Origin: Paenibacillus barcinonensis
GTDB taxonomy: Bacteria > Bacillota > Bacilli > Paenibacillales > Paenibacillaceae
Reading direction: 5' to 3'
Assembly: GCF_003217495.1 (NCBI RefSeq)
Contig: NZ_QJSW01000013.1
Span: 103,093 to 167,092 of the forward strand
DNA: 64,000 nucleotides
The notes under the pieces are model-generated. The model did not search any database. It was not told where the DNA came from and saw nothing but the letters and a program-made list of their open reading frames with translations. The translations under genes were made by a program, and so were the position numbers. The number at the start of each line of letters is the position of its first letter. Position 1 is the stretch's first letter. Positions 47,608 through 56,036 of this stretch are shown piece after piece.

Positions 47608-47635
47608 ATTATATAATCGCTTTTACATTTGTCAA
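47608..47635 (-). promoter_or_regulatory. Consensus sigma-A promoter of the biosynthetic operon
   Basis: On the minus strand, perfect TTGACA (47630-47635) and perfect TATAAT (47608-47613) with a 16-bp spacer; start expected near 47601, about 65 bases before the membrane protein ATG. The flanking DNA is AT-rich. No clear operator overlaps it. It is the only strong promoter I see upstream of the 32-kb cluster. Confidence 0.75.
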
Positions 47636-47873
47636 TTCGTACATAATTTGTTAGATTGTCGAACTTTTTTACATTTCTATTCCCCTATGCGCAAGCCCAT
47701 AATGACAATTAGTTCCATTTAACTTGATATCCATGGGACTTATATACCATTTTTACATACAATAACACAAAAAATGTCTCTTTTTTAACACTCCTAAAGA
47801 ACCACAACTCATTTATTGCATGCCGAAAAAAATTTAATAACCAACGGTTAATTCACTTCGATTGATCTTAAAA

Positions 47874-47909
47874 TTGACAACACCCCTTCTTGTAACTATT
47901 ATAGTTACA
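47874..47909 (+). promoter_or_regulatory. Promoter plus palindromic operator of the NmrA/QorB-like gene
   Basis: TTGACA (47874-47879), 17-bp spacer, TATTAT (47897-47902). The -10 box lies inside a perfect 19-bp palindrome TGTAACTATTATAGTTACA (47891-47909). GTAAC/GTTAC arms around AT-rich centres are typical of HxlR-type redox regulators (YodB, QorR), so repression lifted by quinone or disulfide stress is plausible. No HxlR gene is next to it in this window. Confidence 0.7.
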
Positions 47910-47956
47910 TAGATAAAAATTTCATTTCAAAAGCAATCCATTAGGAGGAAAATACA

Positions 47957-48814
47957 ATGAAAATGTTAGTTACAGGCGCAACAGGTAAACTGGGTTCCCT
48001 GGTGATTGAAGCACTGCTGAGAACGAAGGCTACCACAGATTTGGCTGTAAGTGTACGTTCCCCGGAAAAAGCAGCAGCATTGCTGTCTCAGGGTGTAGAA
48101 GTTAGACAAGGTGATTTTGATCAGCCGGAAACGCTGGAGAAAGCGTTTGACGGCGTAGAGCGCCTGCTGCTCATCTCTACAGATGGAGATAACGAGACAC
48201 GGATTCGTCAGCATCAGAATGCCGTTCATGCTGCGAAAAAAGCTGGCGTTGGTTTCATTGCTTACACCAGTGTGGTCAATGCAGAGCATAACCCGCTCTC
48301 TCTCGCTGAGGTACATCGCAAGACAGAGCAAGCCATTCGCGAGTCCGGCATTCCTTATGCTTTCCTGCGTAACAACTGGTATCTTGAAAATGAAGCTGGC
48401 AGTGCGCAGGCGGTAACACATGGGGCTCCTTGGGTACATGCTACAAACGACAGTCAGGTTGGCTGGGCTACTCGCCGTGATTATGCGGAAGCCGCCGCTG
48501 CTGTACTCGCAGGGGAAGGACATGAGAACAAGATCTATGAATTGTCTGGCAAGCTGCGTACACAGGCTGAGCTTGCTGCAATTGCAGGTGAAGTACTCGG
48601 ACAGGAAGTCAACGTACAAAATGTGGACGATGCGGCTTACGCCGATATGATGAAAGGTGCGGGCCTGCCCGACTTTGTTGTATCCATGCTGGTTGAAATG
48701 CAGGGCGCAATTCGTCAAGGTGCGCTCGCGGTTGAAAGTGATTCACTGGAAACCTTGCTTGGTCGCCCCGCTCAACCGTTAAGTGAAGGCTTCAAAGCCA
48801 TTCTGGGCAAATAA
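47957..48814 (+). CDS. NAD(P)-binding NmrA-like oxidoreductase (QorB-like)
   Basis: 285 residues, atypical short-chain dehydrogenase fold: N-terminal MLVTGATGKLGSLV, then LLISTDGD, NNWYLEN and a C-terminal LGRPAQPLSEG typical of NAD(P)H:quinone oxidoreductase 2 (QorB/YtfG) proteins. It probably reduces quinones or related electrophiles with NADPH. TAGGAGG precedes the ATG. It is divergent from the cluster operon and transcribed alone, ending at a strong hairpin. Confidence 0.88.
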   Translation: MKMLVTGATGKLGSLVIEALLRTKATTDLAVSVRSPEKAAALLSQGVEVRQGDFDQPETLEKAFDGVERLLLISTDGDNETRIRQHQNAVHAAKKAGVGFIAYTSVVNAEHNPLSLAEVHRKTEQAIRESGIPYAFLRNNWYLENEAGSAQAVTHGAPWVHATNDSQVGWATRRDYAEAAAAVLAGEGHENKIYELSGKLRTQAELAAIAGEVLGQEVNVQNVDDAAYADMMKGAGLPDFVVSMLVEMQGAIRQGALAVESDSLETLLGRPAQPLSEGFKAILGK

Positions 48815-48861
48815 ATCGGACAAGGCTTTAGCTTAATCAAGCCCGATTCTACGGTATACAA

Positions 48862-48906
48862 AAAGGGTTGTTCCATACGTCATAAGATGACGGGGAACAA
48901 CCCTTT
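48862..48906. terminator. Terminator after the QorB-like gene
   Basis: AAAGGGTTGTTCC pairs with GGAACAACCCTTT; an inner GTCAT/ATGAC extends the stem. Transcription from either side could end here, because A and T runs flank both arms. Confidence 0.85.
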
Positions 48907-48943
48907 CGCTTGTTTTTATGATGCGCTTCGAACAAAACCTGTA

Positions 48944-49193
48944 CTATCGGTGCATCGAACTACCCGCTTGATCCTGCTCTATACAACGTGCGGGAATAAC
49001 ATCAGCCACCCAGATATTCTCGTAGCCATAGTAAAGGAGGAGCCCTTCCTCTGCTCATGACTGCCTTCACTCGCAACATGACAGGCTGATCGTCACGCCT
49101 CTGCCCTACCTTGTGTGCCGTTTCGATATCAGCAAACAGATGTACATACTGTCGTTGCCGTGGCTGTAGTCCATGACCTGTGCATCCCTCATC
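48944..49193 (-). pseudogene. Broken C-terminal fragment of RNA 2'-phosphotransferase (KptA-like)
   Basis: The minus strand reads GLQPRQRQYVHLFADIETA and on to VMLRVKAVMSRGRA, matching the KptA pattern (RQ[HY]VHL, then VGxRxxxPV). Near 49035 a one-base shift moves the match to another frame (YYGYENIWVADVIPARCI, aligning with the NGVWLTDHVP region of KptA). The N-terminal half is missing: the frame opens straight after the stop codon of the upstream immunity-like gene. The gene is dead by truncation and frameshift. KptA removes a 2'-phosphate from RNA using NAD+. Confidence 0.65.
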
Positions 49194-49655
49194 TTATTGC
49201 TGAACTGCGGCCAGAATCTCCTGAATATTACGACCCATCGCCTCGTAATCCTCCTGTGCAAACTGAACATGTCCGTTGATGCCACGATGAATAATGGTAT
49301 TCATCAACGGATGTACCTCTTCATTCGAAGCGACACGAATCAGATCATCCACAAAATCAACGGCCTGCTGTTCACTGTAGTTAAACGGCTTGATCAACAT
49401 CCGAATACTTAGCGCGTGAGCCTGCGGCTCAGTCAGCCGATCACGGTGCGTAATGCTGTATACTGCGCCAAAACCAAAAGCCGCAAGCACCTGACGCTGC
49501 AGTTCGGTCGTTTCATGAAGAGGTGTGCCAATCCGTTCGCAGATCTGCTCTACCATCTGCTCCAATTCACTCGCAGCAGCCGCCAAAAAAGCGTCATTTT
49601 TAAGCCCATTATCTTCAACATCTTTCATATCGTTATTATTCCCAAACGCTTTCAT
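49194..49655 (-). CDS. Imm48-like immunity protein
   Basis: About 153 residues, soluble and helical. The run TTELQRQVLAAFGFGAVYSI, then AHALSIRMLIKPFNYSEQQA, and HPLMNTIIHRGINGH resembles Imm48-family immunity proteins of polymorphic toxin systems, as far as I can judge from memory. No toxin gene is visible next to it. The ATG at 49655 has GGGG eight bases upstream; in-frame starts up to 49706 are possible but have no binding site. Its stop is the last sound base before the KptA remnant. Confidence 0.6.
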   Translation of the reverse strand: MKAFGNNNDMKDVEDNGLKNDAFLAAAASELEQMVEQICERIGTPLHETTELQRQVLAAFGFGAVYSITHRDRLTEPQAHALSIRMLIKPFNYSEQQAVDFVDDLIRVASNEEVHPLMNTIIHRGINGHVQFAQEDYEAMGRNIQEILAAVQQ

Positions 49656-49869
49656 CGTTTCATCCCCGTTTCCATCTCCTGCTAGATTCCAGCTTTGTCC
49701 TCTCATTTAAAAAAGGAGTGATTATTGTTGTTCTCCAGGTTTTCACATCACATATCGCTCCAAACCAACCTCAAGCCAACCCAGGCGGATCTGCTCCACC
49801 CTGCTTTCCTAATCCATAATTTAAACCAGAACCTTTTAGCCATATTTGATATCTGAAAATAAAGAAAGA

Positions 49870-49914
49870 AAACAAGCCAGTTCACCCTATCCAAGGGCAA
49901 GAACCGACTTGTTT
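49870..49914 (-). terminator. Terminator of the kinase gene
   Basis: On the minus strand, AAACAAGTCGGTTC pairs with GAACTGGCTTGTTT (two non-Watson-Crick positions), followed by TCTTTCTTT. It lies about 70 bases after the kinase stop. The rest of 49715-49982 holds nothing I can support as a gene. Confidence 0.75.
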
Positions 49915-49982
49915 ATATGGTCATCCCTCTAACTGCTTATCCTTTGAAGTATCTCTGCTTCACCCATGGAGGACGTACGAGC

Positions 49983-50972
49983 TCAAGCGGTCTCATGCTG
50001 CTGCTTCGGCTTCGGCTCGAAGATCTGAGTATGCTCGTTCTCCTCAAACATCCATTCCATCGTACCTGGTTTGCGGACCTTCCACACCAAAGCCTGAACA
50101 CGCAATGACGTTCTCACCCAGGACAAGGAGGTACAACGTTTCTCTGAACGAACCATTAGCCCCCACTGAATAACCCTCGCCAGCCATGGATTCACATATT
50201 CATTATGCTTTCGTACCGAGGGTAGCTCATCACTGAATAAACGCTGCTTCACATCCACTGGCGGCTGCCCGCATGTCCAATAATGAAGCAGCGCGGACAA
50301 ACTGTAGATGTCGGACATCGGTCCCTGTTCCGATTTTTCCGAATAGAATTCAAGTGGTGAGTATCCCTTGGAGGTAAATATAGCCGACTTTGCCCCGGAC
50401 GGCATCGGCCAGCGGACAGCTGAACCAAAATCCAGCAATTTGGGCTTGCCATCCTCCATCACCATGACATTGGAAGGTTTGACATCCCGATGAAGAATGC
50501 CTTGTTTATGTATATAATCGAGTGTATCCACAAGCGGCAACAGCGTATCGGTGATAAAATTCGACTCCAGTGCATGGTTGCGCTCATTCAAATACTCAGT
50601 CAGGATCATGCCGCTGCAATATTCGGTGACCAGATATCCGGTATCATTGGCCTCAAAGTGATCCACATACGTAATAATATGAGGATGCTTCAGCGAGGAC
50701 AGCAGCTCCCCCTCCTGTAGAAACGCGGACAGCAGTTCCTGGAACTGCCCCCCGTATCCACGTGATGCACAGAATACCGTGCGTTTATCCGACTGACGTG
50801 CAGCCAAACGCTGGGGGAAAAACTCCTTGATTGCCACTTTGGCACCTGTATGGCGATTCCGCCCTGCATATACAATCGTCAGCTCACTGCTGGACAGAAC
50901 CTGTCTAACCTGATATGTATCATTTAAAATGACATTGCGCTGCAAGGCCATATTCCACTTATCCTTTTTCAT
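49983..50972 (-). CDS. Hanks-type serine/threonine protein kinase
   Basis: 329 residues, almost all kinase domain. Visible motifs: ATP-binding Lys in VAIKEFFP (residue 49), catalytic loop HRDVKPSNVM near 160, DFGSA near 180, and the APE-equivalent YSPLEFY. The C-terminal 50 residues are basic and lack membrane or PASTA segments, so this is a cytosolic kinase unlike PrkC. AGAGG precedes the ATG. The IKEFFP start is common in bacterial kinases linked to secretion or stress signalling; the partner is unknown. Confidence 0.9.
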   Translation of the reverse strand: MKKDKWNMALQRNVILNDTYQVRQVLSSSELTIVYAGRNRHTGAKVAIKEFFPQRLAARQSDKRTVFCASRGYGGQFQELLSAFLQEGELLSSLKHPHIITYVDHFEANDTGYLVTEYCSGMILTEYLNERNHALESNFITDTLLPLVDTLDYIHKQGILHRDVKPSNVMVMEDGKPKLLDFGSAVRWPMPSGAKSAIFTSKGYSPLEFYSEKSEQGPMSDIYSLSALLHYWTCGQPPVDVKQRLFSDELPSVRKHNEYVNPWLARVIQWGLMVRSEKRCTSLSWVRTSLRVQALVWKVRKPGTMEWMFEENEHTQIFEPKPKQQHETA

Positions 50973-51200
50973 AACAAACCTCTTTTCAACCTTGTCGATT
51001 GGAAGACTTGCCGTATAACCGCGAATAGCTCGTACACTCAGTATAGATGAGTCGAAACCGATGACAGTTTATCGCCAACCATCTATATAAACCAAATGGA
51101 GCCATTTGAAACATCTTTTTTCACGGTTATGCGTATTTGTCCAAGCTCCCATTTCTTATTTGAAGATATATACGCTATCTTCTATAAATAGTATCGACAG

Positions 51201-51247
51201 AAGGGGCAATTTCGTTAATTCAATTGGTTAAAACACGAACTGCCCCT
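51201..51247 (-). terminator. Terminator of the alpha/beta hydrolase gene
   Basis: AGGGGCAGTTCGT pairs with ACGAAATTGCCCCT on the minus strand (one bulge) with a short T-rich tail. The 350-bp gap 50973-51322 contains this hairpin and the kinase leader; nothing else is supported. Confidence 0.65.
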
Positions 51248-51322
51248 CATTTTCAAATGATCTCGTTTCTCTGGCTGTCCTGTCTTTCTATTGTCAAAAG
51301 GGTGCTGCTCCAGCTAATGCTT

Positions 51323-52192
51323 CTAATAATGCTTGCTCAAAAACTGCTGAATCTCCACATTCATCTCATGTAAAACGTCCTGAGACGGAAAATGCCCCGA
51401 ATCATATTTGACCGCCTGCACATTCGGAATAATCTGCTGGGCACGGTCAATGCATTTATCGCCTGGGAAAAAAACATCCTTCTCTCCCACCAGCAGCAAC
51501 GTAGGCGAGTTATAATTTTCAAGCTCTTCCCGCTCTGCCAGTTTAGGCAAATCCTGCTCCAGACTGACATACTTGAAAATTTTGCCGATCAGGTTTTTGT
51601 CTGCTTCCTTCATACAATGGCATGAAAGGTTATCCGTTATTTTTTGCAAAGAAGCTGGCGAAGAAGTCATCCGATATTTCACAAGTGGAAGTGTAATGTC
51701 ATGAACGGTTTTTATTCTGGAATTCACCGCAAGACCTGCCGGAGCCACCAGCACCGAGCATGCAATCCGCTCTGGAATATACGTAGCCAATCTGAGAATA
51801 ATACCGCCGCCAAAAGAAGGACCGATAAACGCACTTTTTTCAATCTCGTAGTGGTCCAACAGATCGGATACCCATAAGGCCAAGCTGTCAAAACGTGCCG
51901 AAATGCTCGTTTCCTCGCTATAGCCCGGATGGCCAATCGTATCAGGTGCAATAATCCGGTAGGATTGAAATAATGAAGAGAACCAGGACAGGGTCATCGG
52001 ATTCACACAATTGCCGCCCTGAAGAATAAACAAGGGCTTGCCATCTTCCGGCCCAGTCAGCAGTACATGCGTCCTGCCAAAACGTGTGTCCACATACTCC
52101 CTTGTAATCCCTTCACCCAGCTCACTCAGATAGACCTCATACTCCTCCAGAATACTGCTCTTTCCTTCTTCACTTCTATAAATGGAACTCAT
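51323..52192 (-). CDS. Alpha/beta hydrolase
   Basis: 289 residues. Alpha/beta hydrolase fold with oxyanion region LQGGNCVNP, nucleophile GPSFGG, acid in LLVGEKDVFFPG and His in SGHFPSQDV. No signal peptide. AGGAGG lies five bases before the ATG at 52192; a TTG five codons earlier is unlikely. The substrate cannot be deduced; it resembles general esterases or lipid hydrolases of Bacilli. Confidence 0.85.
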   Translation of the reverse strand: MSSIYRSEEGKSSILEEYEVYLSELGEGITREYVDTRFGRTHVLLTGPEDGKPLFILQGGNCVNPMTLSWFSSLFQSYRIIAPDTIGHPGYSEETSISARFDSLALWVSDLLDHYEIEKSAFIGPSFGGGIILRLATYIPERIACSVLVAPAGLAVNSRIKTVHDITLPLVKYRMTSSPASLQKITDNLSCHCMKEADKNLIGKIFKYVSLEQDLPKLAEREELENYNSPTLLLVGEKDVFFPGDKCIDRAQQIIPNVQAVKYDSGHFPSQDVLHEMNVEIQQFLSKHY

Positions 52193-52239
52193 GTCTGCCT
52201 CCTGCAATGTATACTCGGCTCACCTGTTTCAAGTGACCA

Positions 52240-52258
52240 GACCGGGGCATTCCCGGTC
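52240..52258. other. Short GC-rich hairpin upstream of the hydrolase
   Basis: GACCGGG and CCCGGTC form a perfect seven-pair stem around five bases, 48 bp before the hydrolase start. It has no T tract, so it is either part of the mRNA leader or an operator. Confidence 0.35.
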
Positions 52259-52409
52259 CAAAAAGATAAGGAGGGCCCGTAAATGAATGACAGGCTCCTC
52301 CATATATGCGACTTATCATATGCTGATGATTATAGAATGGAAATTGGAAATTGTAAATATAGATTCTAATAGACAAGCTCCCGATTTTTTTGCTCCATTG
52401 TCAAACCCA

Positions 52410-53072
52410 TTATTTTCGGCCGTAATCCGCCTTGATCTCGCCCCATTGTTTCGTCTGCCACTTTAATACTTTGTTCGTATACGCATGCGTGTGAAGCCAC
52501 TGCTCTGCCCGGTCAATCATCAGCCAGATTTCTTCTGTTGAATGATCACGAGGCAGCGTTGTCGCAACCTTCTTCTGTTTTAACCATTTCATTGCATTAA
52601 CCGAGTCTGTATATACCGTTTTGTTACTGCCTTGTTTCTGGAGATAAGCCAGTGCATGCACAATAGCCAAAAATTCACCCAGATTATTGGTACCTTTCGA
52701 GATCGGTCCAACGGAAAAAAGCACCTCACCTGTACGTGTATCGACCCCTTTGTACTCAACCGGCCCCGGATTGCCGCGGGTTCCCACATCAACAGAGATG
52801 CTGTCATAGTCCACTTCCTCCGAGGTCTCCATCCCTGCACTTCTGCCGCTGCTGCCTGACTTGAACTTGGAAGCACTGCCAGCTGCTCCGGCACTTGAGC
52901 CCCAGTTGCCCTTCCACCCAGCACGATAGGCCGCTTCAGCGGCTTCTCTGGATTCATACGATTTATATTTGGCTCCGGCATATTGATCTGTCTGTGCTTT
53001 ACATTCCGCCCAAGTGCTGTATACGCCCGGTTTCTTGCCTTCCCATACTACATAATACTTCTGTTTAGCCAT
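52410..53072 (-). CDS. Ribonuclease HI with N-terminal hybrid-binding domain
   Basis: 220 residues. Residues 5-52 form the caulimovirus-type RNA/DNA hybrid-binding domain (YYVVWEGKKPGVYSTWAEC ... YRAGW). A Ser/Gly linker follows, then the RNase H fold with metal-binding Asp95, Glu133 (NNLGEF), Asp156 (YTDS) and Asp216 near the end. It cuts the RNA strand of RNA-DNA hybrids. GGAGCGG lies before the ATG. Single gene. Confidence 0.92.
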   Translation of the reverse strand: MAKQKYYVVWEGKKPGVYSTWAECKAQTDQYAGAKYKSYESREAAEAAYRAGWKGNWGSSAGAAGSASKFKSGSSGRSAGMETSEEVDYDSISVDVGTRGNPGPVEYKGVDTRTGEVLFSVGPISKGTNNLGEFLAIVHALAYLQKQGSNKTVYTDSVNAMKWLKQKKVATTLPRDHSTEEIWLMIDRAEQWLHTHAYTNKVLKWQTKQWGEIKADYGRK

Positions 53073-53259
53073 GCGTAACCGCTCCTTTGTTCACTGCATC
53101 AATATCCTATTGTAAACGAAGAAGCTGGCAAAATGAAGGCTTGCTCCTAATTCAGCCTAATGACCGTTATGATCAGGATGACCGCGCTTCGTATAATCCA
53201 ATCCATCCCGGAACAGTCTAATAATCAGCGATCATATAGGAAAAGAAAGGATGTCTTGC

Positions 53260-53910
53260 ATGGATTGGATCTGGAAATCCGTCTTGCTTGTTCTCGTTGG
53301 CATGATTCTGCTGCGCATTGCAGGGCGTAAATCGATCTCACAGATGAGTGTGGCAACGACGGTCATTATGATCTCGATCGGTACAACCATCGTACAGCCG
53401 ATTGCCAATCATGAACTGGGGAAAGCGATTGGCTCCGCAGCCGTTTTTATAGCAACCCTGCTCGCTGTAGAACAATTACAACTGAAATTCAACCTTTTCG
53501 AGCGATTAATGAGCGGCAGCTCCAAAGTGGTCGTGGAGGATGGCAAAGTCATCCGTCCCAATCTGAAACGAATGCGTTATACGATAGATCAGTTGGAGAT
53601 GCATTTAAGACAGGCAGGAATCAAGAGTGTAAGTGACCTTGAGACGGCAACCGTTGAACCGAACGGTCAGCTCGGCTACGTTCTGAAACCGGAAGCACGC
53701 CCCGTGACTATGAAGGAGCTGGAGCAATTGTTGCAAAATTATGGCTTTGCTCGAAACGGAAGCGCCAGCAGTCTGTCTGAGCCACTGTCCGAAGAGGCGC
53801 AAAATAAAGACTCCGCAAGCAGCGGAGGAAAAAATGAAAATTCGGCTAATATTTTTGATGAGGTTAGCAGCGGGAAGCATACACATCCAGTGAGCTCTAA
53901 GCTGCAATAA
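53260..53910 (+). CDS. DUF421 membrane protein (YetF/YrbG-like)
   Basis: 216 residues: three membrane segments (about 3-80) followed by the DUF421 soluble domain with the motif LKRMRYTIDQLEMHLRQAGI. The last 60 residues are polar and disordered-looking. Members affect spore or envelope properties in Bacillus, but their biochemistry is unknown. The ATG at 53260 follows GAAAGG at nine bases; an ATG three codons upstream touches that site. Confidence 0.88.
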   Translation: MDWIWKSVLLVLVGMILLRIAGRKSISQMSVATTVIMISIGTTIVQPIANHELGKAIGSAAVFIATLLAVEQLQLKFNLFERLMSGSSKVVVEDGKVIRPNLKRMRYTIDQLEMHLRQAGIKSVSDLETATVEPNGQLGYVLKPEARPVTMKELEQLLQNYGFARNGSASSLSEPLSEEAQNKDSASSGGKNENSANIFDEVSSGKHTHPVSSKLQ

Positions 53911-53943
53911 TTTTTATTCAGACAGATGCAGAAGAGGTAAAGA

Positions 53944-53975
53944 AAAAAGCCGACGTCCCTCAGGACAACGGCTTA
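53944..53975 (-). terminator. Terminator of the siderophore ABC operon
   Basis: On the minus strand, AAGCCG/CGGCTT with inner GTCC/GGAC, followed by TTTTTTCTTT. It lies between the convergent DUF421 gene and the ABC genes. Confidence 0.8.
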
Positions 53976-54028
53976 CGATTCTAATGAAAGAACTCAACAG
54001 CTAAATACCCCAAATTCCCGAATCCAGA

Positions 54029-54796
54029 TTATCGTGTGCTCAAATAGGCTATACCCAAACCGCCGGTGACCGGATTTTGGTAAATCTCGCAATCGACCTC
54101 AAATACCTCGCCAATGATCTCACGAGTCAAAATATCGGCAGGAGTGCCATGAACAACAACTTGTCCACGCTTGACGACATAGAGATAATCGCAGTAGACC
54201 GCTGCAAGTTCAAGATCATGTAATGCGGCCAGAATGCCGATATCCAATCCGCGAACGATATTTAATATCTGGAGCTGGTACTTGATATCCAGATGATTGG
54301 TCGGCTCGTCCAGAATCAGAAATTCTGGTTGCTGAGCGAGTACACGAGCCAGAATGACACGCTGCTTCTCCCCGCCGGACAGAGACGTATAATTGCGGCC
54401 TGCATGTCCGGTCAGCTGTACTTTTTCCAGTGCCTTCTCCACAATCTGTTCGTCCTTAGCATTATCGGTCTCCAGCAGTTTTTTGTGCGGAGTACGTCCC
54501 ATCATAACCATCTCGCGAACGGTAAAATCAAAGCTCAATTCATTAAACTGACCAACGACCCCCATCTGTTTGGCCGTGACTTTGGGACTCGATCTCAGAA
54601 GATCGGTGTGTCCCAGCATAACGCTGCCATGCTGCGGCTTAATGACTTTATAGATGCTTTTGAGCAAGGTAGATTTGCCGCAGCCGTTGGGTCCAATTAA
54701 CCCGACGAATTGCTTCTCTCTCACCTGAAGTGAAATATCACGCACGATATCCGCATTTTGTACCGAAAAGGATAGGTTATCAACCGTTAGCTGCAT
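54029..54796 (-). CDS. Siderophore ABC transporter ATP-binding protein (FecE/FhuC type)
   Basis: 255 residues with Walker A (GPNGCGKST), signature (LSGGEKQR), Walker B (FLILDEPTNHLD) and switch His (LAALHDLELA). It powers uptake of ferric siderophore with the adjacent FecCD permease. The ATG at 54796 overlaps the end region of the permease gene and follows GGGGGGAAA; longer in-frame starts lie inside the permease gene. Confidence 0.93.
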   Translation of the reverse strand: MQLTVDNLSFSVQNADIVRDISLQVREKQFVGLIGPNGCGKSTLLKSIYKVIKPQHGSVMLGHTDLLRSSPKVTAKQMGVVGQFNELSFDFTVREMVMMGRTPHKKLLETDNAKDEQIVEKALEKVQLTGHAGRNYTSLSGGEKQRVILARVLAQQPEFLILDEPTNHLDIKYQLQILNIVRGLDIGILAALHDLELAAVYCDYLYVVKRGQVVVHGTPADILTREIIGEVFEVDCEIYQNPVTGGLGIAYLSTR

Positions 54797-54797
54797 G

Positions 54798-55907
54798 TTA
54801 TTTCCCCCCAAAGCCGTAGCCTTTTTTGACAAGCATATACATAAACATCGGTGCACCGATCATGGCTGTAATAATGCCGATAGGCAGTTCAACGCTGGAA
54901 ATTAGCGATCTGGCAATGACGTCTGTCCAAATCAGGAATATCGCGCCAAACAGTACGGAAACAGGCATCACTTTACGATGATCCGAGCCTACCATGCCTC
55001 TCACGATATGAGGAATGATTAACCCGACAAAGCCAATCATGCCGCAGCTTGCAACCATGACCCCCGTCACGAGCGCTGTCAGGATCATATACAGTCTACG
55101 ATAGACACTCAGGTTAATTCCCAAGGTGACGGCAGCTTCATCACCCAGTAACATCGTGTTTAACACACGGGACTGCAGCAGGAAGAACAATGTGGCAGTG
55201 AGCACAACCATGCCTATTAACGGCAGCTTGTTCCACCCGGAGGCTGCAAGACTCCCCATCGTCCAGAATGTTACGGTTTTGATGCCCTCTGCATTATTCG
55301 CAAAATATATAATGAAGTTGGAAAATGCACTGCACAGTGCATTAATGACCATACCCGCAAGCACCAGCTTGACTGACGTCATTTTGCCCCGTATGCCGGC
55401 CAAGGTCAGAACAAGCAAAGAAGCGCCCATGGCTCCGGCAAACGCCCAGAAGGCTACGCCAGTCTGCCCTAGCCAGCTAATTGCACCAAACCCGATGAGA
55501 ATGGCAAAGGTTGCCCCGAGTGAAGCACCTGAGGAGATACCCAGGATATACGGGTCTGCCAGTGGATTCTGAACAGCAGCCTGCATAACCGCACCACATA
55601 AGGCGAGACCTGCCCCAATCAACAGTGCCATCAATACACGCGGGAAGCGAATCTGCCAGATAATATCGGTGAAGGAGCCTGCTTCAAGCGGCTTACCTCC
55701 CCACTCGATTCCTGTTATTTTGGCTAACAAGATACGGTAGGATTCCCCCAGCGGAATCCTAACTTGCCCAATAGAGACCGCAAGGCCTGCGGATATTATT
55801 ACAATTACGATTAATGATGCAATAAGTAAGGTAAAGCCTGCTTTACTATGAATCAGAGATTCTTTTTTCTCCAACTGGTGTGTCTCGGCCTGAATCGTCT
55901 GTACCAT
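54798..55907 (-). CDS. Iron-siderophore ABC permease, FecCD family
   Basis: About 369 residues, around ten membrane segments. FecCD marks include the ALCGAVMQAAVQNPLADPYI region, GISSGASLGA and the cytoplasmic loop GFVGLIIPHIVRG that couples to the ATPase. A single permease gene suggests a homodimer. The ATG at 55907 is close behind GGGGGAAG. It is transcribed from a Fur-box promoter shared with the divergent binding-protein gene. Confidence 0.94.
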   Translation of the reverse strand: MVQTIQAETHQLEKKESLIHSKAGFTLLIASLIVIVIISAGLAVSIGQVRIPLGESYRILLAKITGIEWGGKPLEAGSFTDIIWQIRFPRVLMALLIGAGLALCGAVMQAAVQNPLADPYILGISSGASLGATFAILIGFGAISWLGQTGVAFWAFAGAMGASLLVLTLAGIRGKMTSVKLVLAGMVINALCSAFSNFIIYFANNAEGIKTVTFWTMGSLAASGWNKLPLIGMVVLTATLFFLLQSRVLNTMLLGDEAAVTLGINLSVYRRLYMILTALVTGVMVASCGMIGFVGLIIPHIVRGMVGSDHRKVMPVSVLFGAIFLIWTDVIARSLISSVELPIGIITAMIGAPMFMYMLVKKGYGFGGK

Positions 55908-55976
55908 TTCTTCCCCCATACATTCTATTAAAATTATGCAAAACTTAAATTAGATATTTACAAAGCATTTTCTCGG

Positions 55977-56013
55977 ATTATAATTGAGAATGATTATCTT
56001 TGTCAATTATAAT
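55977..56013. promoter_or_regulatory. Divergent promoters sharing one Fur box
   Basis: The Fur box TGAGAATGATTATCT (55985-55999) fits the 7-1-7 consensus TGATAAT-N-ATTATCA with two mismatches. Plus-strand promoter: TTGAGA (55984-55989), 18 bp, TATAAT (56008-56013). Minus-strand promoter: TTGACA (56001-56006), 18 bp, TATAAT (55977-55982). Both are covered by the same site, so Fur-iron would silence both directions together. Confidence 0.8.
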
Positions 56014-56036
56014 ACAAACACAAAGGGGTTATCTAC

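Noticed and set aside
47966..48718. A 250-codon minus-strand frame opposite the QorB-like gene
   Set aside because: It is a shadow of a well-supported oxidoreductase gene with a proper promoter and ribosome binding site.
49720..49860. A short plus-strand frame starting with TTG after AAAAAAGGAG
   Set aside because: About 42 codons with no recognisable features; the ribosome-binding-like run is probably chance in A-rich DNA.
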